Assembly (NCBI GenBank): GCA_018266105.1
Contig: JAFEBA010000045.1
Location: 1-40,917, forward strand
DNA: 40,917 nt
Origin: a bacterium
GTDB taxonomy: Bacteria > Vulcanimicrobiota > Xenobia > Xenobiales > JADMJV01
Direction: 5' to 3'
The notes below the pieces were generated by a model. That model was not told where the DNA came from. It saw only the letters and a list, made by a program, of their open reading frames with translations, and did no database searches. The number at the start of each line of letters is the position of its first letter. The stretch's first letter is position 1. The position numbers and the translations under genes were made by a program. Positions 8,824 to 18,241 of the stretch are shown here, piece after piece.

Positions 8824-9561
8824 TCAGCCTTTCTCGGCCACAACCAGCATCCGCGGACTGCCCCAGGCGCAGGGAGTCCGATCATAGCCTCCGTGAATTC
8901 CAACGATTTTCAAACCCGCCTGTCGGAGCATGCCTTTGAGCTCCGGATAGGTATAGTAGCGTACCGAACTGCTGTGGTGCCGGGCCAGGCCACCTTCGGG
9001 TATCACGGTGATTTTGGAATCCAGGCGGCCGGTCAGGGGGTCCAGATCCCGCCGGAAGAGCAGGTAATGGTCGCTTCGATAAATCCAGCGTCGGGCATGC
9101 TTCTCCAGTTCGGTCAACAGGGTGTCGCGATTGGCCAGGTCCAGCAGCAACCGTCCCCCGGGTTTGAGGGCGCGAGCCATGGCTGAAAGCACCCGCAGAT
9201 TCTCTTCATCTCGGAAGTAGCCAAACGAGTGCAAAAAGCTCAGCACGAAGTCAAACTCGGCTTCGTAGTTCAGCTTTCGCATGTCCTGAAGGATAAAATC
9301 GATGGCCAGGCCAGCTTTTTCGGCCATCTCCCGACCCCGACGTAGCATGGACTCTTTAAAATCCAGAGCCGTGACGCGCCAGCCCAGACGAGCCATGGCC
9401 AGTGACAGGCGGCCGCTGCCACAGGCCAGATCCAGCACCCGGGCCTGAGTGCGTCCGGGCAGAACGGAACGCAGAAAGGCGATATGCCCAAGGGTCTCCA
9501 CATCGGTGGGCTCTTCCAGGAGCAGATAGTCATCTTCGAAATAGTCGTCATACCAGGCCAT
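8824..9561 (-). CDS. SAM-dependent class I methyltransferase
   Basis: 245-aa Rossmann-fold methyltransferase. Motif I is VLDLACGSG (residues 42-50). An acidic residue ends strand beta2 (VTALDFKESML), and LKPGGRLLLDLANRD is the post-motif strand. It is the last gene of the minus-strand run that starts at 13268. It follows the radical SAM gene by 9 bp, and its Shine-Dalgarno (AAGGGG) overlaps the upstream stop codon, suggesting coupled translation. The methyl acceptor is unknown. Its place after two SPASM radical SAM enzymes suggests it modifies the same product. Confidence 0.85.
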   Translation of the reverse strand: MAWYDDYFEDDYLLLEEPTDVETLGHIAFLRSVLPGRTQARVLDLACGSGRLSLAMARLGWRVTALDFKESMLRRGREMAEKAGLAIDFILQDMRKLNYEAEFDFVLSFLHSFGYFRDEENLRVLSAMARALKPGGRLLLDLANRDTLLTELEKHARRWIYRSDHYLLFRRDLDPLTGRLDSKITVIPEGGLARHHSSSVRYYTYPELKGMLRQAGLKIVGIHGGYDRTPCAWGSPRMLVVAEKG

Positions 9562-9570
9562 GGCTGCCCC

Positions 9571-10605
9571 TTACTCCGTCGCCATCAATCGGTAGAGGCA
9601 GTAGGGATTATCGTATTTATTCCCGGTCAGGTGGGTGGCGAAGGAAGTGCAGCCGCAGCGACAGATCTTGAGGAACCGGCAGCTAGCGCAGAAGCCCTGG
9701 GCCAGCTTGGGATCAAAGCTACGGTTGTAAGCGAAGAGCCCGTCGTCCTGCCAGATCTCATTGACCGCTCGGGTGGTGACATTGCCCTCGACGTAGGCCT
9801 TGCCCGGCCTCCACTCCGGTTCCTGACTCAGACAACCTTTGACGTTGCCGTCCGCCTCGATGGAAATCAGAGACAGGCCGGCCTCACAGCCTCTCCAATT
9901 ACAGCCCCGCATCCCCTCTTCGCAGTCGGTGTAGTAGCCGATGTTGTTGCCGGTATGCAGCTCCAGCAGCGACTCGCGGGCTACGCCTGAAAGGAAATCG
10001 GTAATGTAGTAGAGGTCTTGAGGCTGGCATAGCCACTGATCGTTCTGGCGCATCCGTCCGGAAGGAAAGGTTAACTGCAGTTGCCAGCCCACAACCTCCA
10101 GATCCAATAGCAACCGATACATGTCTTCGAGTTGCCCCAGATTGAGCTTGGAGATGGAGGTGACGGCGAATCGATAAACTTCGTGCTCGGCCAGTTCTCG
10201 GAAGGCCGCCACCAGGTCGTGGAAGGCGGCCGGGCTGTTGCGAATCTGATTGTGGGTCGCCTCCAGACCGTCGAAACTCATCGAGAAAGCAGTCAGCAAA
10301 CTGCGAATCTGGTCCATGTGCTTGAGCGCGAAGGTGCCGTTAGAAACCATCCCCAGGCTCATCCCGTGGCTTCGCACGCGTTCCGCCAGTACTGGCCAAT
10401 CCTTGCGCACCAGTGGCTCCCCGCCCGAAAAGACCACATCCTCCACACCCATCGCCTTGAGGTCGTCGATCAGTTGGAGCATCTGGGCGGTCTTGAGCTC
10501 ATTGGGCCGCACCCTGCCGGCGGCCGATGCGCAGTGCAGACAGGTCATGTTACAGGCTCGGGTGATTTCGATTACAGCCTTTCTGGGAGGCGGCCTGAGA
10601 GTCAT
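9571..10605 (-). CDS. radical SAM/SPASM enzyme B
   Basis: 344-aa radical SAM protein. CNMTCLHC (Cys18, 22, 25) is followed by VVFSGGEPL and a partial TIM barrel. The SPASM domain is nearly textbook: Cys, 12 residues, Gly-x4-Cys (ADGNVKGC), then CASCRFLKICRCGC (C-x2-C-x5-C-x3-C) and a last Cys (NPYC). Such enzymes modify peptides or proteins (PqqE, AnSME) or tetrapyrroles (NirJ, AhbC/D). The ATG at 10605 shares its A with the stop of the upstream gene (TGATG), so translation is coupled. A GTG three bases earlier is an alternative. No FNR box lies directly ahead, so transcription probably comes from upstream of 13268. Confidence 0.85.
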   Translation of the reverse strand: MTLRPPPRKAVIEITRACNMTCLHCASAAGRVRPNELKTAQMLQLIDDLKAMGVEDVVFSGGEPLVRKDWPVLAERVRSHGMSLGMVSNGTFALKHMDQIRSLLTAFSMSFDGLEATHNQIRNSPAAFHDLVAAFRELAEHEVYRFAVTSISKLNLGQLEDMYRLLLDLEVVGWQLQLTFPSGRMRQNDQWLCQPQDLYYITDFLSGVARESLLELHTGNNIGYYTDCEEGMRGCNWRGCEAGLSLISIEADGNVKGCLSQEPEWRPGKAYVEGNVTTRAVNEIWQDDGLFAYNRSFDPKLAQGFCASCRFLKICRCGCTSFATHLTGNKYDNPYCLYRLMATE

Positions 10606-11582
10606 CACAGGTCCAGGCAGTCGGCCTTGTTAAAGTAGCGCAGGCAATAGTAACAAGGGAAATGGTCGGTGGGCCCGAGATCCTCGGCGGCCGTATGATC
10701 GATCTTGTTCTGCCAGAACACCGCCACCCGTTGCGCCATAGCCTTGAGGGCCTTTTGCAGGCTGACTTCATTCAGGTCCGCCACCACGTCATTATCGTCC
10801 TCGGCGGAACCGGCCCCGCGATAGTTGGACAGGTCCGGGCAGAAGCGCAAACAGCCGTTGTAGTCCACGTCGATCATGGCCAGACCCAGCGGCCGGCACG
10901 CAAAAAGCGGCCAGGGCGAGTAGTATCCCAGCGTCATGTCGACGCGGATACCGGTGGTTACGACTTTGAGTTGACCCACGCGTTGTTCCACCAGTTCGGC
11001 TGCTTCTAAATCAAGTAATAAGCCTTCCTGGATATTTCGCGGGGAGGGACGCATGAGAATGAAGTTGATCGGATCGGCCCCCTGAGCCGCAACCAGGGCA
11101 ACGATGGCTTCCAGCTCATTGATATTGACGGTGCTGACGACCGTCTGCACTCCGAAGCCAATGCCGTGACGGCGGCACAGGTCCATGGCCTCCAGCACCC
11201 GGTCGAAGCTGCCAGCGCCCCGAACCTTATCATTGGTCCGGGCGCTGGCCCCCTCCAGGCTCAGGGTGATCCCGGTCAGCCTGGAAGCGTGGCGAATCAG
11301 GGCCTTGTGGGTGTCCCGAAAGTTCTGACCGTTGGTGGTGATGGTGTAGTCGATATCGTGGCGCTCGACAGTGGCCAGCAGACGTTCAAAGTCCTTGTGC
11401 ACGGTGGGCTCGCCCCCCGTCAGGGCCACCACCCGCGGATTGAACGGCTTGGCCTCCGTCAACACCCGGTCGACCAGTTCAATGGAAATGTCTTTTACCG
11501 GACGGGTATTGATGATTTTGTTGCAATGCAGGCAATCCAGATTGCAGCGATTGGTCACCTCAAAGCAGATGATTTCAGGCAT
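10605..11582 (-). CDS. radical SAM enzyme A with Cys-rich C terminus
   Basis: 325-aa radical SAM enzyme. CNLDCLHC (Cys13, 17, 20) stands almost at the N terminus, followed by VVALTGGEPTVH. The C-terminal third has further Cys (CRPLG, CLRFCPD, and CYYC near the end) that could bind auxiliary clusters, but less regularly than in the neighbour. It is the second gene of a four-gene run (552-aa protein, rSAM A, rSAM B, methyltransferase), 27 bp after the first gene and overlapping the third. GGGAG and AAGGA precede the ATG. The pair of radical SAM enzymes may act in sequence on one substrate; the 552-aa protein is the obvious candidate. Confidence 0.85.
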   Translation of the reverse strand: MPEIICFEVTNRCNLDCLHCNKIINTRPVKDISIELVDRVLTEAKPFNPRVVALTGGEPTVHKDFERLLATVERHDIDYTITTNGQNFRDTHKALIRHASRLTGITLSLEGASARTNDKVRGAGSFDRVLEAMDLCRRHGIGFGVQTVVSTVNINELEAIVALVAAQGADPINFILMRPSPRNIQEGLLLDLEAAELVEQRVGQLKVVTTGIRVDMTLGYYSPWPLFACRPLGLAMIDVDYNGCLRFCPDLSNYRGAGSAEDDNDVVADLNEVSLQKALKAMAQRVAVFWQNKIDHTAAEDLGPTDHFPCYYCLRYFNKADCLDL

Positions 11583-11609
11583 TCCTTATGACTCCCACAT
11601 CCTACAGGG

Positions 11610-13268
11610 TCAACTGGCTTTTGTTCCCGGAATGGAAATCGAGCCATCGCCACGAGTGAAGAGTTGCTTGGCGGCTTCGGCCCCGGTCGCGTCTCCCTTG
11701 ATCGTGGCCATGAAGCTACCGCTGTTGCTGACGCGGCTGACGCCGGAGATTCGGTGGAGAGTGCCGTCGGCGGCCCGAGCCACCATTTTGGGAGCGCGCA
11801 CACTGATTGCTTTGCCTTTGAGCGAGCCATTGACCTTGACGCCGCCTTGACCGGGCCGATCGATCACGATGCGGGTATTGGGTTCGTAGACCCTGATCTT
11901 GGTGCTGAACTTCTGGCCAGTGATGCCCAGCGTGGCCATCAGGCCCCGCAAACCCGGCCCGCCTCCGCCGCCGACCACGCCCCGGGAGGAGATTCCCGCG
12001 GCAGGATTGAGCGAGCCCTTTGGAGCCACGATGGGGCGGAAGGTTGCCGGCGGATAGGCCGCGGCAGCCGGCCCGGCCTGTCCGTTGACCTGTGAGCCAG
12101 AGTGGGCTTGAGGAGGGCTGAAGGCCTGGTCCAGAGGGCTGCCCTGGCGAGTCTCGCCCAGGTCGAAGACCGCAGGCGGCTGGAAGTTGGCCGCGTCGGC
12201 CTGGCGCTGCGCCAACAGACCCAGCAGCTGTTCCAGAATCGCGGCAGCCATGGCCGGGTTCGCCTCCACCTCATCCACCCCCAGGTCGACATACTTGTCC
12301 GTTTTCTGGGTACGAATTTCGAATGGCTCGTCTTTATCGTTGACGGAGGAGCTACCGACCGAACTCTGGCCACCCTTCTCAGCCTTGTCCAGACCGCCGG
12401 AACGATTGCCCAGACGGGCGGCCCGCTTCTCTGATACTTCGATTTCCAGGCCGCAGTTCATGGCCAGAGTCATCACTTCCTTACCGATGCTGGCTACGAA
12501 GGCGGAAACGGCGTTGTCATCCTTGGGGTCGATACCCTGCGACTTGTAGGCCTCATCCGCCGCCCCTTTACCGCGACGCAGACAGGAACGCATAACCTGC
12601 TCCTTGCCTCTCAGTTGCATTAAAACCATGGACAACCAGTTGTTGGATCCGTCCTCGCCCTTCATCATCTCGCTGACGGCGGCCGAAATGGCCTTGACCT
12701 CCTTGAGGTTCTGCTGCATCTCAGGTTTGGCTTTGTCGGCCGAACTCACCCCACCCATCGCGCACATGGATGGAGCCGCCATGGTTTCATCTTGACTGAA
12801 CTCTTTCAAATCGGCATCGCCGTCGCTCTCATAGTCGGCCGCGGCCGCCCTGGACTCAGAAGCGGGTGCCGCCGCGCTCAGGCTGGCTGTCAGTGACAGA
12901 TTCATACCCTGACCTTGCAGGCCTTCCAGTTGGTCGGGATTTTCCATCAGGTACTGAATCATCTGCGCCGAACTCATGGCGCCGCTGGTCATCATTCGTT
13001 TGGCCTGCGGAGTGCCGGCCTGTAGGACCAGGGCCTGCAGGTAGACCACCTGCTCACCGCCTCCGGTGGGAGCGGGTGCCAATCCGATCACCGAGAGGTA
13101 GAACGCTGAAAGGCTCTGAGCGGTGCCCAATGCGGCTTGGGCCCGGCTCTGGGCCAGTTGGGCCGGGACCGGGTACCCGGGCGAGGGATTTGAGGGAGGC
13201 AACTGGACCGGGCCCATCTGAGAAAAAGCGGCCGGCCCGCTGCGGAAGGCTCCATCACCAATTTGCAT
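11610..13268 (-). CDS. unknown 552-aa Ala/Gly/Gln-rich protein
   Basis: No family recognised. No clear membrane segment or signal peptide is visible. The N-terminal part (1-110) is rich in Pro, Ala and Gln; the middle (about 160-300) is helical and polar. A low-complexity GVVGGGGGPGLRG stretch near residue 450 leads to a C-terminal beta-rich basic region with repeated short strands (KIRVYEPN, VKVNGSLKGKAISV, FMATIKGD). A few Cys occur in the middle (MCAMGG, SCLRRG, MNCG). The ATG at 13268 is chosen because GGAGG lies 8 bases upstream; an ATG at 13316 has no Shine-Dalgarno. It heads an operon with two radical SAM enzymes and a methyltransferase and may be their substrate or scaffold (inference). 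Confidence 0.6.
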   Translation of the reverse strand: MQIGDGAFRSGPAAFSQMGPVQLPPSNPSPGYPVPAQLAQSRAQAALGTAQSLSAFYLSVIGLAPAPTGGGEQVVYLQALVLQAGTPQAKRMMTSGAMSSAQMIQYLMENPDQLEGLQGQGMNLSLTASLSAAAPASESRAAAADYESDGDADLKEFSQDETMAAPSMCAMGGVSSADKAKPEMQQNLKEVKAISAAVSEMMKGEDGSNNWLSMVLMQLRGKEQVMRSCLRRGKGAADEAYKSQGIDPKDDNAVSAFVASIGKEVMTLAMNCGLEIEVSEKRAARLGNRSGGLDKAEKGGQSSVGSSSVNDKDEPFEIRTQKTDKYVDLGVDEVEANPAMAAAILEQLLGLLAQRQADAANFQPPAVFDLGETRQGSPLDQAFSPPQAHSGSQVNGQAGPAAAAYPPATFRPIVAPKGSLNPAAGISSRGVVGGGGGPGLRGLMATLGITGQKFSTKIRVYEPNTRIVIDRPGQGGVKVNGSLKGKAISVRAPKMVARAADGTLHRISGVSRVSNSGSFMATIKGDATGAEAAKQLFTRGDGSISIPGTKAS

Positions 13269-13533
13269 GTGCATAACCTCCAAGTTGCTGTCTGCCTGTG
13301 CGGTCAAGCTTGACATGAGGTGGGGGTTGAGACTTTGATCCAGAACAAACTTCGGTGTTAAGGTTTGTTCAAACTTGGCTGTGGATTTCGGATTCGCTCG
13401 AGATCAATCAGCACTTTTAGCTCTTCCGGCTTCAACAGGGTGAGCTGCTGTCTCTGAATTGAGAACGCCAGCCCGGCGGAATCGAGCACAAGTGGTAGAG
13501 CCTCGAACCCACCGGAGAGTTTCTTAAGCCGAC
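13269..13533. other. divergent intergenic region with a possible minus-strand small ORF
   Basis: Between the 552-aa gene and the nxrA-like operon. A minus-strand frame ending in TAA at 13358-13360 reads as protein-like (LKPEELKVLIDLERIRN near its end). Its only start is a GTG at 13489 without a clear Shine-Dalgarno, giving 43 residues. It may be a small gene, a leader peptide or a remnant. No FNR box was found in minus orientation close to 13268. Confidence 0.25.
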
Positions 13534-13575
13534 TTGATATAGATCACTTCTATCCGTCTCCAGCCCGGCTATAGT
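13534..13575 (+). promoter_or_regulatory. FNR-type promoter of the nxr-like operon
   Basis: TTGATATAGATCAC (13534-13547) matches the palindrome except for the last base. TATAGT at 13570-13575 starts exactly 29.5 bp from the box centre, so transcription should begin near 13582 with the activator at -41.5. AAGGAG at 13591-13596 precedes the GTG start at 13606. Confidence 0.75.
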
Positions 13576-13605
13576 GAACCACAGTTTTCAAAGGAGCTCA
13601 CTATC

Positions 13606-16600
13606 GTGACCGATCCCTCTAGACGCAGTTTTCTAAAGGCTCTGGGCCTGGTTGGCATCACAGCTCTATTCGATGGTTGTGGCAAGCCCGAGGTCGTCCA
13701 GTTGCTCAAGCCCGTGAGCGTGGACAATCCGCTCAAGGACTACCCCGACCGTGATTGGGAGCGCGTCTATCGCGATATCGCTAAGGTTGATTCAAGTTTC
13801 ATCTTCTTGTGTGCACCCAATGATACTCACAACTGCCTGCTCAAGGCCGAAGTGAAGAACGACCAGGTGGTGCGCATTCGTCCCAGCTACGGCTACGGCA
13901 AAGCCACCGATCTTTACGGGGTCAAGCCTTCGGCCCGCTGGGACCCACGCTGCTGCCAGAAAGGACTGGCCCTACCCCGAAAGGTGTACGGAGACCGCCG
14001 AGTCAAGTATCCTATGCTGCGCAAAGGCTTCAAAAGCTGGGTCGACCAGGGATTTCCTCGCGATCCCAAGACGGGTAGGGCTCCTGAAGAGCTCTTTCGA
14101 CGTGGCGAAGACTCCTGGGTTCGGGCAACCTGGGACGAGGCATTCGAGTACTCGGCCAGGGCACTGCAAAATATCGCTCAGACCTATAGCGGCGATCAGG
14201 GCAAGCAATACCTGCTGGAGCAAGGTTACGAACCCGAATGCGTGGAGGCCACCGGGGGAGCCGGGGTGCAGACCATGAAGTTCCGCGGAGGGATGTGGCT
14301 GTTGGGTGCAACCCGCATCACAGCCCAGTACCGGTTGGCCAACTCGATGGCCTTACTGGACGCCAAAGTTCGAGGCGTTGGGCCCGAGGATGCTGTTGGC
14401 GCGAGAGGATTCGATAATTACACCTGGCATACAGACCTTCCTCCCGGCCATCCCATGGTGACCGGACAGCAAACCTGTGAATGGGACTTGTGTTCGGTGG
14501 AGCACGCCAAGGTGGCCGTGGTCTGGGGAATGAACTGGATTACCACCAAGATGCCGGACGCCCACTGGCTGACGGAGGCCCGCCTGAAAGGCACCCGGGT
14601 GGTGGTCATCGCCTGCGAATACAGCGCCACCTGCAATAAGGGTGATGAAGTGGTAGTGGTGCGTCCCGGGACGACCCCGGCCCTGGCGCTGGGCCTGGTC
14701 CATCAAATTCTGGCTGACAAAAGCTACAATCCCGCTTATCTGAAAGCAAACACCGACCTCCCTCTGCTGGTCAGGTTGGACAACGGCAAGCTGCTAAAGG
14801 GAGCCGACCTCGACAAGAACTATAAGAACGCTGCGCTGAGCCACTATCTGAAGATCATTGGAGATCAGGAAAAGGCCCCTCCAACGGTCGAGCAGGACAC
14901 CCTGATCGTCAAGCAAGGGCTTCGAGAGGAGTGGGGGGATTGCGTCGTATGGGATACAAAAACAAAGAAAGCCGTTCCGCTCTCCCGCGACTTCTGCGGC
15001 GGAAAATTTAAGGATTGTGGGTTGGACCCGGCCCTGGAAGGGAGCTACCTGGTTCGTCTGGCCGACGGTAAAACCGTCCAGGTGACTCCTGTTTTTGTCC
15101 AGGTGGCGGCGGTGGCAAAAGCCTACGACCCCAAAACCGTGTCAGAAATTACCTGGGCCCCTGAAAAAGCCATCATCAGCCTGGCCCGGCTCTTTGCAAA
15201 GAACAAGGGCGAGGTTCTCTTTGCGACAGGAATGGGACCGAATCAATTTTTCAACAATGACCTGAAAGATCGAGGTATTTTCTTACTGGCCGCCCTGACC
15301 GAGAATGTCGGAAAATTCTCTGGAAACGTTGGATCTTACGCAGGCAACTTCCGCGTTGCCCAAATCAATGGACTGCCCAGCTATATCAATGAAGACCCAT
15401 TTAATTGCCAGACGGATCCGGCCGGAAAATTGACTCTAAAACAGTATTGGAAGGCCGAGTCCGCGCACTATTTCAACCACGGCGATAAGCCTTTGCGGAT
15501 GGGCAAAACCATGATCACCGGCAAGACCCATATGAACACTCCCACCAAAGCCGTCTGTGTGTCCAACTCCAACTCATTATTGGGCAATATTAAGGGGCAC
15601 TACGAGGTTGTCTACAACACCCTGCCTAAAGTGGAGTTCGCGGCCTGCAATGAGTGGTGGTGGACGCTGAGCTGTGAGTACGTGGATGTCGTCTTCCCGG
15701 TGGACTCCTGGGCAGAGTTCAAGGCTCCTGACATGACAGCGTCCTGCACCAATCCATTTCTGTACATCTTCCCTGAAACTCCGCTCCCCCGGCTTTTCGA
15801 TACTAAGGGGGACCTGGAAGTTGCAGCCGGTCTGGCCAACAAGGTTGGAGAGTTGATCGGGGACAATCGGATGGCCGACTATTGGAAATTCGCCCAGAAA
15901 CCCCAGGTCTATCTGCAACGCATTATCGACCGTAGCAACCAGACCAAAGGTTATCAAATCGAAGACCTGCATGAGAAGGCCAAGCAAGGGATTCCCAGCC
16001 TGGTCCTGTCGCGGACCTACCCGAAAGTGATCGGTTGGGAGCAATCCAACGAAGGCAAACCCTGGTATACCAAGACTGGACGACTCGAGTTCTATCGAGA
16101 CGAAGACGAATTCCTGAATGCCGGGGAAAACCTTCCGGTGCATCGGGAACCCATCGATTCAACCTTCTACGAACCCAACGTCATCGTGACCGAAAGTCAC
16201 CCGTTGATCCGTCCCAAAACGCCCAAAGACTACGGCGTGGATGAAAAGCAACTGGACGGAGACACTCGCCAGGCACGCAATGTCGTAAAATCATGGCACC
16301 AACTCAAAGCCACCCATCACCCTCTGGCGGAGCACGGCCATCACTACATCTTCCACACTCCCAAGTATCGCCACGGCGCCCACACGACTCCGGTGGATAT
16401 CGATATCATCGACGTGCTGTTTGGACCATTCACGGACATGTATCGACGTGATCCCCGCCAACCTTACGTAGGTGAGGCCTATGTAGACATCAATCCTAAA
16501 GACGCCAAGGCCATGGGCATCGAGGACGGAGACTATGTTTACATCGACGCCGACCCCCATGACCGTCCTTTCCACGGCTGGCAGAACAAACCCGAGAAAG

Positions 16601-17061
16601 CCCGGGTCGCCCGACTGCTCTGCCGGGCGCGCTACTATCCCGGGACGCCTCGGGGGGTCACGCGCATGTGGCATAACATGTACGGGTCCAGCAAAGGCAC
16701 GGTGGACGCCGCTCAAAATCGCCCGGATCACCTGGCCAAGTCCGAGGAAACCGGCTACCAATCCCTGTTCCGTCAGGGCAGCCACCAGTCCTGTACCCGT
16801 GGTTTCATCAAGCCCACCCACATGACTGACTCGCTGGTGCGAAAAAACGCCTTTGGACAGGAAGTCGGCAAAGGGTTTCACGCGGACATTCACTGCCCCA
16901 CCGGCGCCCCGCGTGAGTCTTTTGTGCGCATCACCAAAGCTGAGGCGGGCGGCCTGGATGGCAAAGGTCTGTGGCGCCCGGCTCAGCTGGGCCTGAGACC
17001 AACCTACGAAAATCCAGCTCTGGAGAAGTTTCTCCAGGGCGGCTACATCAAGGAGAAGTGA
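13606..17061 (+). CDS. NxrA/NarG-like periplasmic molybdopterin oxidoreductase, catalytic subunit
   Basis: 1151-aa Mo-bisMGD subunit of the type II DMSO-reductase family. The N terminus has a Tat signal (SRRSFLKAL). The FS0 cluster region is CAPNDTHNC (Cys69, Asp73, Cys77) plus CCQKG (Cys116/117); the Asp in the second position is like Nitrospira/anammox NxrA rather than E. coli NarG. The stretch FDNYTWHTDLPPGHPM and WGMNWITTKMPDAHWLTEAR are strongly NxrA-like. It interconverts nitrate and nitrite. In this anaerobic-type regulon nitrate reduction is the likelier direction, but sequence alone cannot decide, and a chlorate/selenate-type substrate is possible. The Tat signal puts it outside the cytoplasm. 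The start is GTG 13606, 9 bases after AAGGAG. Confidence 0.85.
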   Translation: MTDPSRRSFLKALGLVGITALFDGCGKPEVVQLLKPVSVDNPLKDYPDRDWERVYRDIAKVDSSFIFLCAPNDTHNCLLKAEVKNDQVVRIRPSYGYGKATDLYGVKPSARWDPRCCQKGLALPRKVYGDRRVKYPMLRKGFKSWVDQGFPRDPKTGRAPEELFRRGEDSWVRATWDEAFEYSARALQNIAQTYSGDQGKQYLLEQGYEPECVEATGGAGVQTMKFRGGMWLLGATRITAQYRLANSMALLDAKVRGVGPEDAVGARGFDNYTWHTDLPPGHPMVTGQQTCEWDLCSVEHAKVAVVWGMNWITTKMPDAHWLTEARLKGTRVVVIACEYSATCNKGDEVVVVRPGTTPALALGLVHQILADKSYNPAYLKANTDLPLLVRLDNGKLLKGADLDKNYKNAALSHYLKIIGDQEKAPPTVEQDTLIVKQGLREEWGDCVVWDTKTKKAVPLSRDFCGGKFKDCGLDPALEGSYLVRLADGKTVQVTPVFVQVAAVAKAYDPKTVSEITWAPEKAIISLARLFAKNKGEVLFATGMGPNQFFNNDLKDRGIFLLAALTENVGKFSGNVGSYAGNFRVAQINGLPSYINEDPFNCQTDPAGKLTLKQYWKAESAHYFNHGDKPLRMGKTMITGKTHMNTPTKAVCVSNSNSLLGNIKGHYEVVYNTLPKVEFAACNEWWWTLSCEYVDVVFPVDSWAEFKAPDMTASCTNPFLYIFPETPLPRLFDTKGDLEVAAGLANKVGELIGDNRMADYWKFAQKPQVYLQRIIDRSNQTKGYQIEDLHEKAKQGIPSLVLSRTYPKVIGWEQSNEGKPWYTKTGRLEFYRDEDEFLNAGENLPVHREPIDSTFYEPNVIVTESHPLIRPKTPKDYGVDEKQLDGDTRQARNVVKSWHQLKATHHPLAEHGHHYIFHTPKYRHGAHTTPVDIDIIDVLFGPFTDMYRRDPRQPYVGEAYVDINPKDAKAMGIEDGDYVYIDADPHDRPFHGWQNKPEKARVARLLCRARYYPGTPRGVTRMWHNMYGSSKGTVDAAQNRPDHLAKSEETGYQSLFRQGSHQSCTRGFIKPTHMTDSLVRKNAFGQEVGKGFHADIHCPTGAPRESFVRITKAEAGGLDGKGLWRPAQLGLRPTYENPALEKFLQGGYIKEK

Positions 17062-17065
17062 ATCG

Positions 17066-18229
17066 ATGCCTAAAGTATTCAACTGGCAAATCGGCCGCGA
17101 AATGGACTATCCTTACGATGGAGCCCGTCCAGACCATCAATTCGCCTATATTTTTGACCTCAACAAGTGCATTGCCTGTCAGACCTGCACGATTGCCTGC
17201 AAGACTACCTGGACAGCAGGCAAGGGCCAGGAGACGATGCTTTGGAACAATGTCGAGAGCAAGCCCTATGGATACTTCCCGTTGGGCTGGGACGTGCGCA
17301 TCCTGGACATGCTGGGTGCACAATCTTGGGACGGCCTGAAATACACCGGCAAGACGCTTTTCGAGGCCGCCGAAGCGGGCGAGGCGGTGCTGGGATACCT
17401 GCCGGATGACCTGGACTACGCCAACCCTAACGTTGGGGAAGACGATTGCTTTGGAAGCGAGCTCAAGGGTGCCGTCAATGGAGTTGCAGACGGAAGCGGA
17501 GGCGCCTACTTTGACACGGTCCACCACAGTTGGATGTTTTATCTCCCCCGCATCTGTAACCATTGCACCTACCCCGCCTGCCTGGCTTCCTGCTCTCGCA
17601 AGTCAATTTACAAGCGAAAAATGGATGGCATCGTACTGATCGATCAGTCACGCTGCCGCGGCTATCGAGATTGCGTTAAAGGTTGTCCTTACAAGCGTCC
17701 GTTCTACAATCCGCACACGCGAACCAGCGAAAAGTGCATTGCCTGCTATCCCTTCGTCGAGCAGGGCCAGCAGCCTCAGTGCGTCACCATGTGTATCGGT
17801 AAGATCCGGCTGGCTGGCTACCTCTCCTTGCCGGAGAAAGCCAACAAAAATCATCCCATGGACTACCTGATTCACGACCAGCAGGTGGCCTTGCCGCTGT
17901 ATCCTCAGTTTGGGCTGGAGCCCAACGTCTATTACATACCGCCAGTGCACGTTCCGCCCCAATTCCTGACCCAGATGTTTGGACCCAGGGTCCACAAGGC
18001 GGTGGAAACCTACCGAAATGCTCACAAAGATCCGAAGCTTCTGGCAGCAATGATGCTATTCGGGTCAACCGAGCGGATCCTCAAGGAATTCCGAGTTGAA
18101 AAGAATGAGGTGGTGGGAATCGACATGATGAACGGCGGCGAGGCCGTGCGCGTACCCTTTACCGAACCGACCGTGGTTCGTCCCTTCCGCGACGAGAAGG
18201 TCGGAGCATTCCGCCACAATATCAGTTAG
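17066..18229 (+). CDS. NxrB/NarH-like iron-sulfur subunit
   Basis: 387-aa electron-transfer subunit. Four Cys groups are visible: CIACQTCTIAC (Cys35, 38, 41, 45), CNHCTYPACLASC, CRGYRDCVKGC, and CIACYPF with QCVTMC. Group three has only three Cys, which fits one [3Fe-4S] and three [4Fe-4S] clusters as in NarH. The start PKVFNWQIGR and segments such as VALPLYPQFGLEPNVYYIPP closely match NxrB of nitrite oxidisers. There is no signal peptide; by family knowledge it rides the Tat pathway with the catalytic subunit. It begins 4 bp after the alpha gene, with AAGGAGAAG just upstream. Confidence 0.88.
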   Translation: MPKVFNWQIGREMDYPYDGARPDHQFAYIFDLNKCIACQTCTIACKTTWTAGKGQETMLWNNVESKPYGYFPLGWDVRILDMLGAQSWDGLKYTGKTLFEAAEAGEAVLGYLPDDLDYANPNVGEDDCFGSELKGAVNGVADGSGGAYFDTVHHSWMFYLPRICNHCTYPACLASCSRKSIYKRKMDGIVLIDQSRCRGYRDCVKGCPYKRPFYNPHTRTSEKCIACYPFVEQGQQPQCVTMCIGKIRLAGYLSLPEKANKNHPMDYLIHDQQVALPLYPQFGLEPNVYYIPPVHVPPQFLTQMFGPRVHKAVETYRNAHKDPKLLAAMMLFGSTERILKEFRVEKNEVVGIDMMNGGEAVRVPFTEPTVVRPFRDEKVGAFRHNIS

Positions 18230-18241
18230 GAGCACAGGAAC

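Noticed and set aside
7441..13605. Small RiPP precursor peptide near the radical SAM genes
   Set aside because: No short Cys-, Gly- or Ser-rich open frame with a Shine-Dalgarno was found next to any of the three SPASM enzymes. The possible 43-codon frame at 13358-13489 lacks precursor features.
16291..17082. 263-codon minus-strand open frame
   Set aside because: Lies against the conserved C-terminal part of the nxrA-like gene; high GC gives long antisense frames here.
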